In this document: positions 9,099-17,178 of the stretch, piece by piece
Numbering within the stretch: position 1 is the first letter of the stretch
Layout: every line of letters starts with the position of its first letter
Assembly: GCA_963750965.1 (NCBI GenBank)
Contig: CAVVSK010000013.1
Location: 1-64,000, forward strand
Length of the DNA: 64,000 bases
From: CANKHA01 sp963750965
GTDB taxonomy: Bacteria; Pseudomonadota; Alphaproteobacteria; Rhizobiales; Xanthobacteraceae
Direction of reading: 5' to 3'
Made by a program: the position numbers and the translations under genes
Notes under the pieces: model-generated
Told to the model about the DNA's origin: nothing
The model's input: only the letters and a program-made list of their open reading frames with translations
Database searches by the model: none

Positions 9099-10096
9099 AA
9101 ACGCCGCTCACCTTGCTCGCCGCCGCCGCCCTCATCGCGCTGTGCCTTCCTGCGCGCGCCGATTTCCAGATCTGCAATCGCATGAGCTATGTGGTGGAAG
9201 CTGCAGTTGGCCTGCAGCAGTCCGGCGCGCTGGTGACGCGCGGCTGGTATCGTGTCGACCCCGGCCAGTGCCGGGCCACTATCGAGGGTACCGTCAATGC
9301 CGATCATTTCTATATTCATGCCCGCGCGCTTCCCGCCTATGGGAGTTCGCCATCCGCGATGACGGGTCATGTTGAATTGTGCGTGGGCAAGCAGAATTTC
9401 ATCGTGCCTTCCGCGGGGCGTGGCTGCTCGCGCCCGGGCCAGCAATTGGTGCGCTTCACCGAGGTGAAGCCCTATCCGAGCGAGACCGGATGGACCGCAT
9501 ATCTTGCCGAGGAGTCGGATTATAACGACGAACAGGCGCGGCTCGCCGCCGTGCAGCGGCTGCTGACGATTAGCGGGTATGAAGCCAATCCGATCGACGG
9601 ACTGAAAGGGCGCAAGACCGACGCAGCGCTCGCGGCTTTCCTGAAGGACCGCAATTTGCCGTCTGAAGCGGCGAATGCCCCGACCTTTTTCGACGTGCTG
9701 CTTGAAGCGGCCCAGCGGCCGGACGGCACCGGCTTTGTTTGGTGCAACGAAACCAGCAACATCGTCATGGCGGCGGTGGCCAACGAAGACCGGGGCACGA
9801 TTGTAACGCTCGGCTGGTATCGCGTAGAGCCGGGCAAATGCACGCGCCCGCAGGTGCTGGCGCGCGCGCGCCGGGTCTATAGCTATGCCGAGGCAATCGA
9901 CGCCCAGGGCCAATTGGTCAAGCGCGACGGCAAGTCGCTAACCTGGGGCGGACGCACGATGCTGTGCACGCGCGAAACCTCCTTCGAGATCAGCGACCAT
10001 AAGGAATGCAATACGCGCGGCCTTAGCACCGCAGGCTTCGCCAGTGTTGAGCTTGCCGCACATGGCGCGACGACGCTACGCTTCAAGGAACCATGA
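9095..10096 (+). CDS. DUF1036 protein with central peptidoglycan-binding-like segment
   Basis: A 333-residue exported protein. A signal peptide (LTLLAAAALIALCLPARA) is followed by a first DUF1036 unit starting DFQICNRMSYVVEAAVG. A middle segment, AAVQRLLTISGYEANPIDG then KGRKTDAALAAFL, matches the helix pattern of PG_binding_1 domains. A second DUF1036 unit starts FVWCNETSNIVMAAVAN. Both units carry the block GWYRV.PG.C, so the protein contains an internal duplication flanking the middle domain. Function is unknown; a periplasmic, wall-associated role is inferred from the layout. The GTG at 9095 overlaps the preceding stop, and the ATG of the next gene overlaps this stop (ATGA), so these genes form a tight operon. 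Confidence 0.86.
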   Translation: MKTPLTLLAAAALIALCLPARADFQICNRMSYVVEAAVGLQQSGALVTRGWYRVDPGQCRATIEGTVNADHFYIHARALPAYGSSPSAMTGHVELCVGKQNFIVPSAGRGCSRPGQQLVRFTEVKPYPSETGWTAYLAEESDYNDEQARLAAVQRLLTISGYEANPIDGLKGRKTDAALAAFLKDRNLPSEAANAPTFFDVLLEAAQRPDGTGFVWCNETSNIVMAAVANEDRGTIVTLGWYRVEPGKCTRPQVLARARRVYSYAEAIDAQGQLVKRDGKSLTWGGRTMLCTRETSFEISDHKECNTRGLSTAGFASVELAAHGATTLRFKEP

Positions 10097-10791
10097 AGAA
10101 TTCCGGACAGCGCGGTTTCGATCAGGTTGAGGCTTGGGTATTCGATCTCGACAATACGCTCTACCCGCATCATCTCAACCTCTGGCAGCAAGTGGATGAG
10201 CGCATCCGCCTCTATATCGAGCGCTTGCTGAACCTGGCGAAGGATGACGCTTTCCGGCTGCAGAAGGATTATTACCGGCGCTATGGGACGACTCTGCGTG
10301 GCTTGATGCTGGAGCACGGACTGCAGCCGGACGATTTTCTCGATTTCGTGCATGAGATCGACCATTCGCCGCTGGAGCCCAATCCGCAGCTCGGCGCCGC
10401 CCTTGAAAAGCTTCCGGGCCGTAAACTCGTCCTCACCAATGGCACGCGCAAACATGCTGACGTCGTCATGCGGCGCCTCGCCATTGACGAACATTTCGAG
10501 GACGTTTTCGACATCGAAGCGGCGGAGCTTGAACCAAAGCCGTCGCCGCAGACCTATGAGCGCTTTCTCGTCCACCACGGCGTTGATCCGAAGAAAGCGG
10601 CGATGTTCGAAGACCTCGCGCGCAATCTCGCAACCCCGCATTCCCTCGGCATGACCACCGTGCTGGTGATTCCCGAAGGCACGCGCGAGGTCCTGCGCGA
10701 AGACTGGGAGCTCGAAGGCCGGGACGACGACCACGTCGATCATGTCACCGACGACCTTGCCGGATTTTTGCAGAAAATCCGCGCACGCTAA
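10093..10791 (+). CDS. Pyrimidine 5'-nucleotidase, HAD superfamily
   Basis: A cytoplasmic phosphatase resembling yeast Sdt1-type pyrimidine 5'-nucleotidases, which dephosphorylate UMP/CMP-like substrates; exact substrate inferred from family. It has 232 residues. HAD motif I is DLDNTLYP (catalytic Asp 18 and 20). Motif II is the Thr in LVLTNGTRKHA (about residue 115). The motif III Lys lies in ELEPKPSPQTYE and the motif IV acid in AAMFEDLARNL. A helical cap domain lies between motifs I and II. The start overlaps the DUF1036 stop by four bases, and the end overlaps the stop of the convergent membrane protein gene by four bases. Confidence 0.88.
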   Translation: MKNSGQRGFDQVEAWVFDLDNTLYPHHLNLWQQVDERIRLYIERLLNLAKDDAFRLQKDYYRRYGTTLRGLMLEHGLQPDDFLDFVHEIDHSPLEPNPQLGAALEKLPGRKLVLTNGTRKHADVVMRRLAIDEHFEDVFDIEAAELEPKPSPQTYERFLVHHGVDPKKAAMFEDLARNLATPHSLGMTTVLVIPEGTREVLREDWELEGRDDDHVDHVTDDLAGFLQKIRAR

Positions 10792-11321
10792 AGCGTGATG
10801 ATAGGCGGGCGTGATCCCGGTTCAAGAACCGGCTCCGGCTTGAACCGCATCGCGGCGATGGCGCCGAGCGTGCAGAACAGCACCAAGACGACGAGCTGGG
10901 CGACCACGAACGGCATCTCCGCCTGGGTCGGCGCCAAAGGCTGCAGGAAACTGATCTTCAGGAAGGCCTGCACCACCGCCACGAAGACATTGAAATAGAG
11001 CGCCAGCAGCGCGCCGACGACATAAACCCAGCGCCAGAAGCCGGCGAGCTGGAAAACATAGAGCGCGAGCAAAGTCGGCAACAGCACGACGAGGGAAATG
11101 ATGCCGAGGATCTGAGAGGGAAGCAGAAGCGAAATCGGTACCGGAAACATGAATCCGGTGACACTGGTCAGCACGGTGGCGGCGAGGAAGATCGCGGTCC
11201 ATCCATCGTTCTGTTTGCCGTTCAGCATATCCCACACCACAATCAGGCCGGTGCCGATGGCGACCAGGCTGATGACCACGTGCAGCATGGTGAAAGTTTG
11301 GATCGTCATTCCGAGGATCAT
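10788..11321 (-). CDS. Hypothetical four-helix membrane protein
   Basis: A 177-residue integral membrane protein of unknown function. Four hydrophobic segments can be seen at about residues 8-30, 42-62, 68-92 and 96-125, with a fifth at about 138-160. The loops are short and there are no catalytic-looking motifs or cysteine pairs. It could be a conserved small inner-membrane protein of Hyphomicrobiales, but I do not recognise a named family. It lies convergent to the nucleotidase gene and divergent from dapD, with about 135 bases in between that must contain both promoters. Confidence 0.72.
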   Translation of the reverse strand: MILGMTIQTFTMLHVVISLVAIGTGLIVVWDMLNGKQNDGWTAIFLAATVLTSVTGFMFPVPISLLLPSQILGIISLVVLLPTLLALYVFQLAGFWRWVYVVGALLALYFNVFVAVVQAFLKISFLQPLAPTQAEMPFVVAQLVVLVLFCTLGAIAAMRFKPEPVLEPGSRPPIITL

Positions 11322-11455
11322 GGACCGCCCCTATTTGACGGCCTATCCTATTCCTTCCGCCCCGCTCCGGCTATCGGCTCGCAGGCCTGCCGGCATTGAC
11401 AAGCCCGCCACCGCCGCGCGACACAACAAGCCCCTTCACCACAGGAAAAGTGAGC

Positions 11456-12286
11456 ATGTCGCAGTCCGGGCTGGCCAAAATCATCGATGACACATTCGAA
11501 CAGCGCGACAGCGTTGGCCCCGCGACCAAAGGTGAAATCCGCGACGCCGTGCAGGCAGCGCTCGAGCTGCTCGATCGCGGCGAGGCGCGCGTCGCCGAGA
11601 GGCAGGCGGACAACTCCTGGTGCGTCAACCAGTGGCTGAAGAAGGCCGTGCTGCTGTCGTTCCGGCTCAACGACATGGATGTTATTTCGGGCGGGCCCGG
11701 CGACGCGGTCTGGTGGGACAAGGTGCCCTCGAAATTCGCCGGTTGGAGCGCGGAAAAGTTTCGCGCCGCCGGCTTTCGTGCTGTACCGGGCTCGATCGTG
11801 CGTCGCTCGGCCTACATCGCGCCCAACGTCGTGCTGATGCCGTCATTCGTCAATCTCGGCGCTTATGTGGATTCAGGCACGATGATCGATACCTGGGCTA
11901 CCGTCGGCTCCTGCGCACAGATCGGCAAGAACTGCCACATCTCCGGCGGCGCTGGCATCGGCGGCGTGCTCGAGCCGTTGCAGGCCGGACCGGTGATCAT
12001 CGAGGACAATTGCTTTGTCGGTGCGCGCTCCGAAGTGGCTGAAGGCGTAATCGTGCGCACCGGCTCGGTGCTGTCGATGGGCGTCTATATCGGCGCTTCT
12101 ACCAAGATCGTCGATCGCCAGAGCGGACAAGTGTTGCAGGGCGAGGTGCCAGCCTATTCAGTCGTCGTGCCCGGCACGCTCCCAGGCAAAGACAACGGCC
12201 CGGGACTTTACTGCGCCGTTATCGTCAAGCGCGTGGACGAAAAGACCCGCTCCAAGACCAGTATCAACGAATTACTGAGGGATTAA
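11456..12286 (+). CDS. dapD: 2,3,4,5-tetrahydropyridine-2,6-dicarboxylate N-succinyltransferase
   Basis: Transfers succinyl from succinyl-CoA to tetrahydrodipicolinate in the succinylase branch of the lysine and meso-diaminopimelate pathway, feeding both protein and peptidoglycan synthesis. It has 276 residues: an N-terminal helical domain (MSQSGLAKIIDDTFEQRD) and a left-handed beta helix of hexapeptide repeats, with VVLMPSFVNLGAYVD, GTMIDTWATVGSCAQIG and HISGGAGIGGVLEPLQ as family signatures. The ATG at 11456 has AGGAAAA upstream; the in-frame ATG at 11396 would add 20 unconserved residues. dapE lies two genes downstream, so the window carries two steps of the same branch. Confidence 0.96.
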   Translation: MSQSGLAKIIDDTFEQRDSVGPATKGEIRDAVQAALELLDRGEARVAERQADNSWCVNQWLKKAVLLSFRLNDMDVISGGPGDAVWWDKVPSKFAGWSAEKFRAAGFRAVPGSIVRRSAYIAPNVVLMPSFVNLGAYVDSGTMIDTWATVGSCAQIGKNCHISGGAGIGGVLEPLQAGPVIIEDNCFVGARSEVAEGVIVRTGSVLSMGVYIGASTKIVDRQSGQVLQGEVPAYSVVVPGTLPGKDNGPGLYCAVIVKRVDEKTRSKTSINELLRD

Positions 12287-12318
12287 ACTGAAGGGACCGA
12301 TTCTTTCAGGAGGACATT

Positions 12319-12825
12319 ATGCCTTTCACACACCTGCTCTTTTCGTTTAGCGGCCGTATCAATCGCGCCAAGTGGTGGCTGGCGGTTCTGGTGTTGTTCA
12401 TCCTGCAAATTTTGCTCGTTGGCCTCACGATGGCGGTGCCATCCGAAGGCTTCAACACGGTGTCGAATTGGATCTATTTCATCCTCTCGCTTTGGATTTC
12501 GTTGGCAGCGGGCACGAAACGGCTGCACGACCTCAACCGAAGCGGAGCGTGGCTGGTGCTGTTCGTGGGTGGACCAATTCTGCTGCTGATCGTCTCCCTT
12601 GTGGCTGCTGGCGTGTCGATTGGCGCCACTGCCTTTTCCGGAGAAACGCTCGATGTATCGCAGCTCATGCGGCTGGGCGGCTTTGCACTGATCATCTTTG
12701 CGCTTTGGCTTGGGCTCGCGATTTGGGCCTTCGTCTGGTTCGGTTGCCTGCGCGGCACCATTGGTCCGAACGATTACGGACCGGATCCATTGCAGCCGGC
12801 GGGGTATGACCCCATGAGAGTCTAA
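12319..12825 (+). CDS. DUF805 domain membrane protein
   Basis: A 168-residue inner-membrane protein of the DUF805 family, function unknown. The N-terminal block LLFSFSGRINRAKWWLAVLV is the family signature, with the RINRAKWW stretch placed just before the first helix. Further helices lie near residues 45-62, 78-102 and 118-142. The central KRLHDLNRSGAWLVL is the other conserved DUF805 block. A strong AGGAGG ribosome binding site lies at 12308-12313. It sits between dapD and dapE in the same direction, an order seen in related genomes, but no role in lysine synthesis is implied by the sequence. Confidence 0.9.
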   Translation: MPFTHLLFSFSGRINRAKWWLAVLVLFILQILLVGLTMAVPSEGFNTVSNWIYFILSLWISLAAGTKRLHDLNRSGAWLVLFVGGPILLLIVSLVAAGVSIGATAFSGETLDVSQLMRLGGFALIIFALWLGLAIWAFVWFGCLRGTIGPNDYGPDPLQPAGYDPMRV

Positions 12826-12858
12826 CGGCCGGGGGAAAGCGGGCGCGGAGGCGAGCCA

Positions 12859-14064
12859 ATGCGCCTGCTTGACGTGATTGGCGGCGGCACGGCTAATGCG
12901 TCCATGACTGCCGCCGATCCCATTGCCATCGCCCAGGAATTGCTGCGCTGTCCTTCCGTCACACCGGCGGAAGGCGGCGCGCTGCGCTATCTCGAAGGCT
13001 TGTTGAAGGGCGCGGGTTTTACCGTGCATCGGATGACCTTCAGCGAGCCGGGCACCGCCGACGTCGAAAATCTTTATGCGCGCATCGGTACGGCAGCGCC
13101 CAACATCGTTTTCGCCGGGCATACCGACGTGGTGCCACCGGGCGAGGTCAGGGCTTGGGCGCATGCGCCCTTCGCCGGCGAGATCGCTGACGGCCAGCTT
13201 TACGGGCGCGGCGCCGTCGACATGAAAGGCGGCATCGCCTGCGCCGTCGCCGCTGCGCTCGATTATCTCGCCGCCAAAGGCGGCAAGCCTAAAGGCTCGA
13301 TCTCCTTTCTGATTACCGGCGACGAGGAAAGCATCGCGCTCAATGGCACGGTGAAACTCGTGGCCTGGGCGGCCGCGCGCGGCGAGAAATTCGATCACTG
13401 CATCCTAGGTGAGCCGTCAAACGTGCGTGAGCTGGGCGACACGATCAAGATTGGCCGGCGCGGCTCGCTCAACGGCATTCTCACTGTCACGGGGCGCCAG
13501 GGGCATGTGGCCTATCCCGACCGCGCAGAAAATCCGGTGCACGGAATTGTGGGCCTGATCGCCGCGCTGATGAATGAACCACTCGACCAGGGCAGCGCGC
13601 ATTTCCAACCGTCGAATTTGGAATTCACGTCCGTCGATGTCGGAAATCCCACGGTCAATCTCATACCCGGCGAGGCGCGTGCGCGTTTCAACATCCGCTT
13701 CAACGATTGCCACACGCAAGCATCACTGAAGGAATTGATCGAGCAGCGCGCGGCTAAGGCCGCGGCCGGCCGCATTCGTTTTGCCTTGCAATGGGAGCTG
13801 TCAAATGCCGATGTCTTCGTGGTGGAGACCGGGCCTTTTACCGATCTCGTGGCGGGCGCGATCACAGAGGTGACTAAGCGCAAACCGGAACTGTCCACCA
13901 CCGGGGGCACTTCGGACGCGCGCTTCATCAAGAATTATTGCCCGGTGGTGGAATTCGGCCTCGTCGGCCAGACCATGCACCAGACTGACGAGCGCGTGCC
14001 ACTCGCCGAGCTCGCCGCGCTCACAGCAATCTACCGGCGGGTGCTGGAAAAATATTTCGCCTAG
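12859..14064 (+). CDS. dapE: Succinyl-diaminopimelate desuccinylase
   Basis: Zinc-dependent M20 hydrolase that removes succinate from N-succinyl-LL-diaminopimelate. Metal-site residues are visible: the His in VFAGHTDVVPPG, the Asp in GRGAVDMKGG, the Glu pair in ITGDEES, and the C-terminal His in GQTMHQTDERV. The dimerisation domain occupies about residues 195-310. The start at 12859 is backed by GGAGG at 12847-12851 with seven-base spacing. The in-frame ATG at 12904 gives the more usual N-terminus (MTAADPIAIAQELL) but has no clear binding site, so the first 15 residues are uncertain. After the stop comes a palindromic repeat and then convergent truA. Confidence 0.95.
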   Translation: MRLLDVIGGGTANASMTAADPIAIAQELLRCPSVTPAEGGALRYLEGLLKGAGFTVHRMTFSEPGTADVENLYARIGTAAPNIVFAGHTDVVPPGEVRAWAHAPFAGEIADGQLYGRGAVDMKGGIACAVAAALDYLAAKGGKPKGSISFLITGDEESIALNGTVKLVAWAAARGEKFDHCILGEPSNVRELGDTIKIGRRGSLNGILTVTGRQGHVAYPDRAENPVHGIVGLIAALMNEPLDQGSAHFQPSNLEFTSVDVGNPTVNLIPGEARARFNIRFNDCHTQASLKELIEQRAAKAAAGRIRFALQWELSNADVFVVETGPFTDLVAGAITEVTKRKPELSTTGGTSDARFIKNYCPVVEFGLVGQTMHQTDERVPLAELAALTAIYRRVLEKYFA

Positions 14065-14081
14065 CGGCCTTCCTCGCCCTC

Positions 14082-14200
14082 ATCCTGAGGAGCCGCGTTG
14101 ACTATGCGTAAAATTCGAAACCCGGACTTGCGTGCGCGCCGTCTCGAAGGACGAGGGCGGCCCATCCTTCGAGACGCGCCTTTCAGGCGCTCCTCAGGAT
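14082..14200. repeat. Nested palindromic extragenic repeat
   Basis: Outer arms ATCCTGAGGAGC (14082-14093) and GCTCCTCAGGAT (14189-14200) enclose inner arms GTCTCGAAGGA (14141-14151) and TCCTTCGAGAC (14165-14175). All four arms are perfect. It lies between the convergent stops of dapE and truA, a usual site for such elements, and could also act as a bidirectional transcription barrier. The sequence type is familiar from intergenic repeats of Bradyrhizobium-like genomes (general knowledge, not searched). Confidence 0.75.
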
Positions 14201-14219
14201 CAGGCTGAGATTGTGTCGT

Positions 14220-14957
14220 CTAATACTCCACTCTCACCAAATAGAGCCCGTCTGGTGGCGCGATCGGCCCGCAGGCGCTGCGGTCGCGCGCCTCGAGCGC
14301 GGCAGTCAGGTCCTTGATGCTCCATCGGCCCTCTCCCACCAGCGCCAACGAGCCGACCATCGAGCGCACCTGATGATGCAGGAAGGAGCGTGCCGAGGCG
14401 TAGATCCGGATCTCATCGCCCTCGCGCTCCACGTCAAGGCGGTCCAGCGTTTTGACCGGCGATTTCGCCTGGCATTCGGCCGCCCGAAAAGTAGTGAAGT
14501 CGTGTTTGCCGACGAGACCTTGAGCGGCGCGATGCATCGTTGCGGCATCAAGCGGGCGCGGCACCCGCCAGGCGCGGCCGCGGTCGAGCGCCAAGTCGGC
14601 GCGCCGGTTGACGATGCGATACCAATAATGCCGCGCACGCGCTGAAAACCGCGCGTCGAAATCATCAGGCACACGCTCGGCGGCGAGCACGGCCACGGGA
14701 TGTGGGCGCAATTGCGCGGTAAGCGCATCGCGCACTGTATCGTCGTCCCATTCCTTGCCGAGATCGATATGAGCGACTTGACCGAATGCATGCACGCCTG
14801 CGTCCGTGCGTCCCGCCCCGCTGACAGAGACTTTTTCGCCGCAGAAGGCTTCCACTGCCTCGGTCAGCACGCCCTGCACGGTCGGTTGCCCGGCCTGAAT
14901 CTGCCACCCGGCAAATGGCGCTCCATCGTATTCAATCAGCAATTTGTAGCGCGGCAT
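14220..14957 (-). CDS. truA: tRNA pseudouridine(38-40) synthase TruA
   Basis: Converts uridines 38-40 in the anticodon arm of many tRNAs to pseudouridine. It has 245 residues, normal length. The catalytic Asp 52 is in GAGRTDAGVHAFGQV. The conserved N-terminus RYKLLIEYDGAPFAGWQ is present, as are FSARARHYWYRI and the C-terminal block SFLHHQVRSMVGSLALVG. Transcription is from the minus strand, last of a def-fmt-GNAT-truA series. The upstream GNAT gene ends two bases before this start, so the two are tightly coupled. Confidence 0.96.
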   Translation of the reverse strand: MPRYKLLIEYDGAPFAGWQIQAGQPTVQGVLTEAVEAFCGEKVSVSGAGRTDAGVHAFGQVAHIDLGKEWDDDTVRDALTAQLRPHPVAVLAAERVPDDFDARFSARARHYWYRIVNRRADLALDRGRAWRVPRPLDAATMHRAAQGLVGKHDFTTFRAAECQAKSPVKTLDRLDVEREGDEIRIYASARSFLHHQVRSMVGSLALVGEGRWSIKDLTAALEARDRSACGPIAPPDGLYLVRVEY

Positions 14958-14959
14958 GG

Positions 14960-15460
14960 CTACTGGCCTAACCGCACAAAAGGCGGAGGATATCGCACCG
15001 TGCCCAACGTCGGTGCATCTGCTGTGAATCGGTACACCATGAAGTGCGGCCCGGCATAGTCGGACACGAAAGGCGCAGCGGCCTGCGGATCGAATCCAAA
15101 GCGGATGTAATACGCCGGGTCGCCCACGACAAAGACCACCTTTTCGCCGTGTTGCTTCAGCGCCAGCATGCCGCGCGTGATCAATGCGCAGCCAATGCCA
15201 CAGCCTTGATGGTCAGGCGCAACCGCTACTGGTGCCAACCCGATGCAGGGCACGTCTTCCACCCATAACCGGTGAAAGGCGACGTAGCCGATGACCGTCT
15301 CTTCCGCATCAACCGCAACCAGCGAGAGAACAATATCGTTGTCGACCCGCAAGTCATCGACGAGCTTGGCTTCTGCTTCTCCCTCAAAGGCGGCGCGCAA
15401 AAGGTCCCGCAACGCTGCTGCGTCGCCCGCCGCCTCGACCCGAATGGTTGTGCCGCTCAC
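14960..15460 (-). CDS. GNAT family N-acetyltransferase
   Basis: A 166-residue acetyltransferase, YhbS-like in pattern. The acetyl-CoA pyrophosphate loop is VAVAPDHQGCGIGCALI (about residues 77-93), with the beta-4 strand IGLAPVAV before it. The later VFVVGDPAYYIRFGFDPQAA is the block shared by YhbS-type enzymes. The substrate is unknown. The ATG overlaps the fmt stop codon by four bases (15457-15460), and the gene ends two bases before truA, so it belongs to the same transcript. Its presence between fmt and truA probably reflects an operon insertion rather than a role in formylation. Confidence 0.87.
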   Translation of the reverse strand: MSGTTIRVEAAGDAAALRDLLRAAFEGEAEAKLVDDLRVDNDIVLSLVAVDAEETVIGYVAFHRLWVEDVPCIGLAPVAVAPDHQGCGIGCALITRGMLALKQHGEKVVFVVGDPAYYIRFGFDPQAAAPFVSDYAGPHFMVYRFTADAPTLGTVRYPPPFVRLGQ

Positions 15461-16381
15461 GCCAGCCTCACACCGCGTTTGATACCGGCACCGCGCAGGA
15501 ATTCCTCGGCCTTCATGGCCTGCCGGCCGGCGCGTTGTAATTCCAGCAGGCGCACAGCGCCCTCGCCGCAGGCGACCGTAAGCTGGTCGTCGAGCACGGT
15601 TCCCGGGGCACCGGAACCCTGCGCCAGTGTCGACCTCAGCACCTTGACGCGCGTGCTTTCCGCTTCGAACCAGGCACCGGGAAACGGCGACAGGCCACGG
15701 ATATGATCGTGCACCGGCTTGGCGGGTTTCGACCAGTCAATGCGCGTCTCGTTCTTGCTGATCTTGTCGGCATAGGTGACGCCCGCCTCGCCTTGCGGCT
15801 TGAACTCGACCGTGCCGCTTTCCAGCGCGCCAAGTGCCCGCGGCATCAGCTTGGCACCGATGCGCGCCAGGACATCGTGCAGTTCCCCTGCCGTCATATC
15901 GGCGTCGATCGGTACCCGATCGGCCATAGCCGTGGGACCCGTATCGAGGCCTTCATCCATCCGCATGATGGTGACGCCGCTCTCGGCGTCGCCCGCCATG
16001 ATCGCGCGGTTGATTGGCGCGGCACCCCGCCAGCGCGGCAACAGCGATGCATGGATGTTGAAGCAGCCGAGGGGCGTGGCCTCGAGGATGGGTTTGGGCA
16101 GGAGCAGGCCGATAGGCAACGACCACCGCGGCATCGGCGCCATGCGAACGGAAGGTGGCCTGCGCCTCCGGCGTCTTCAGCGTTGCCGGCGTCAGCACCG
16201 GCAGGGTGAGGCGGCGCGCCTCACGCTCGACCGGCGTTGGTTGCAGGTCCAGACCGCGGCGACCCGCAGGCTTCGGCGCGCGAGTGTAGACCGCGGCAAT
16301 ATCGTAGCCGCGTGCGACCAGCTCAGTGAGCGTCGGCAGCGCGAAACCCGGAGTGCCCATGAAGACCAGGCGAAGGGACAT
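15457..16381 (-). CDS. fmt: Methionyl-tRNA formyltransferase, frameshifted
   Basis: Formylates the initiator Met-tRNA using 10-formyltetrahydrofolate. The first frame begins SLRLVFMGTPGFALPTL and runs to GADAAVVVAY. Near 16108-16112 the frame moves by one base and continues GLLLPKPILEATPLGCFNIHASLLPRWRGAAPI, which holds the catalytic Asn/His region and the SLLPRWRGAAPI signature. The C-terminal OB-like domain follows, with PKPVHDHIRGLSPFPGAWFE. Removing one base gives 307 residues, the normal size. Because def lies just upstream and fmt is near-essential in bacteria, an extra base in the consensus is likely. def precedes it after about 110 bases containing a palindromic repeat. Confidence 0.88.
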
Positions 16382-16441
16382 AAATTGATCCTAGCTCAAC
16401 ATCTTGAGCAATTCGCAAGTCGCCCCGGGTACTGCACAACT

Positions 16442-16480
16442 CCCCCTCTCACGCGGGTGAGAGGGTTGGGGTGAGGGGAA
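16442..16480. repeat. Short palindromic repeat between fmt and def
   Basis: CCCTCTCAC (16444-16452) and GTGAGAGGG (16457-16465) form a perfect nine-base hairpin, followed by TTGGGGTGAGGGG. The same kind of CCCTCTCC/GGAGAGGG sequence recurs at 59423-59533, so these belong to one dispersed family. It sits inside the def-fmt minus-strand series and could attenuate transcription. Confidence 0.65.
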
Positions 16481-16490
16481 GGAAAGAGCG

Positions 16491-17057
16491 CTAGACAGTG
16501 TGCGTACGGGCTTTTTCATTCGGCACGCCAGGAGGGGGCTTCGCACCCCCCGTGAGCTTTGCCGCCTTGGCGAATTTCTTTGTCACCCGATCGCGCTTGA
16601 GCTTGGAAATATGATCGATGAAAAGCACGCCATTGAGATGATCGATCTCATGCTGCAGACACGTGGCGAGCAACCCATCGGCTTCGATCTCGTACGGCTT
16701 TCCCTCGAGATCGAGATAGTTCACTTTGACGCGAGCCGGACGCTCGACCTCTTCGTAATATTCCGGGATCGATAGGCAGCCTTCCTCATAGACGCCTTTC
16801 TCTTCCGAGCGCCAGGTGATTTCCGGATTGATGAAGACCTGCGGCTGCGGAGGCTCGTCCTTCTTGGCAAGGTCGAGGGTGACAACGCGTTGGAGCACGC
16901 CCACCTGGATCGCGGCCAGGCCAATGCCTGGGGCGGCATACATCGTCTCGAACATGTCCTCGACCAGCTTGCGCGTCTCCGCGTCGATCGTCATCACCGG
17001 ATCGCAAATCAGCCGCAACCGCGGATCGGGCAGGATGAGTATCTCGCGCAAGGCCAT
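16491..17057 (-). CDS. def: Peptide deformylase
   Basis: Iron- or zinc-dependent hydrolase that removes the N-formyl group from nascent proteins. It has 188 residues. All three class motifs are intact: GIGLAAIQ (residues 44-51), EGCLSIP (92-98, metal ligand Cys 94) and QHEIDH (135-140, two His ligands and the catalytic Glu). The N-terminal LREILILPDPRL is typical. A lysine- and proline-rich tail extends about 15 residues past the usual end. It is first in the minus-strand series with fmt, the functional partner, and is divergent from rmuC with about 120 bases of shared upstream DNA. Confidence 0.96.
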   Translation of the reverse strand: MALREILILPDPRLRLICDPVMTIDAETRKLVEDMFETMYAAPGIGLAAIQVGVLQRVVTLDLAKKDEPPQPQVFINPEITWRSEEKGVYEEGCLSIPEYYEEVERPARVKVNYLDLEGKPYEIEADGLLATCLQHEIDHLNGVLFIDHISKLKRDRVTKKFAKAAKLTGGAKPPPGVPNEKARTHTV

Positions 17058-17178
17058 GGCGGCGATGTAAGCGGAACTTGTGAGCGGGTCAACGCGCGGG
17101 GTTTGCCTTGGGGCGGCAAAACAATTGGCCTGATGTTCCCTCTTCGTTCACGAACCCGAATCGGGGTAAGACTGGGCC

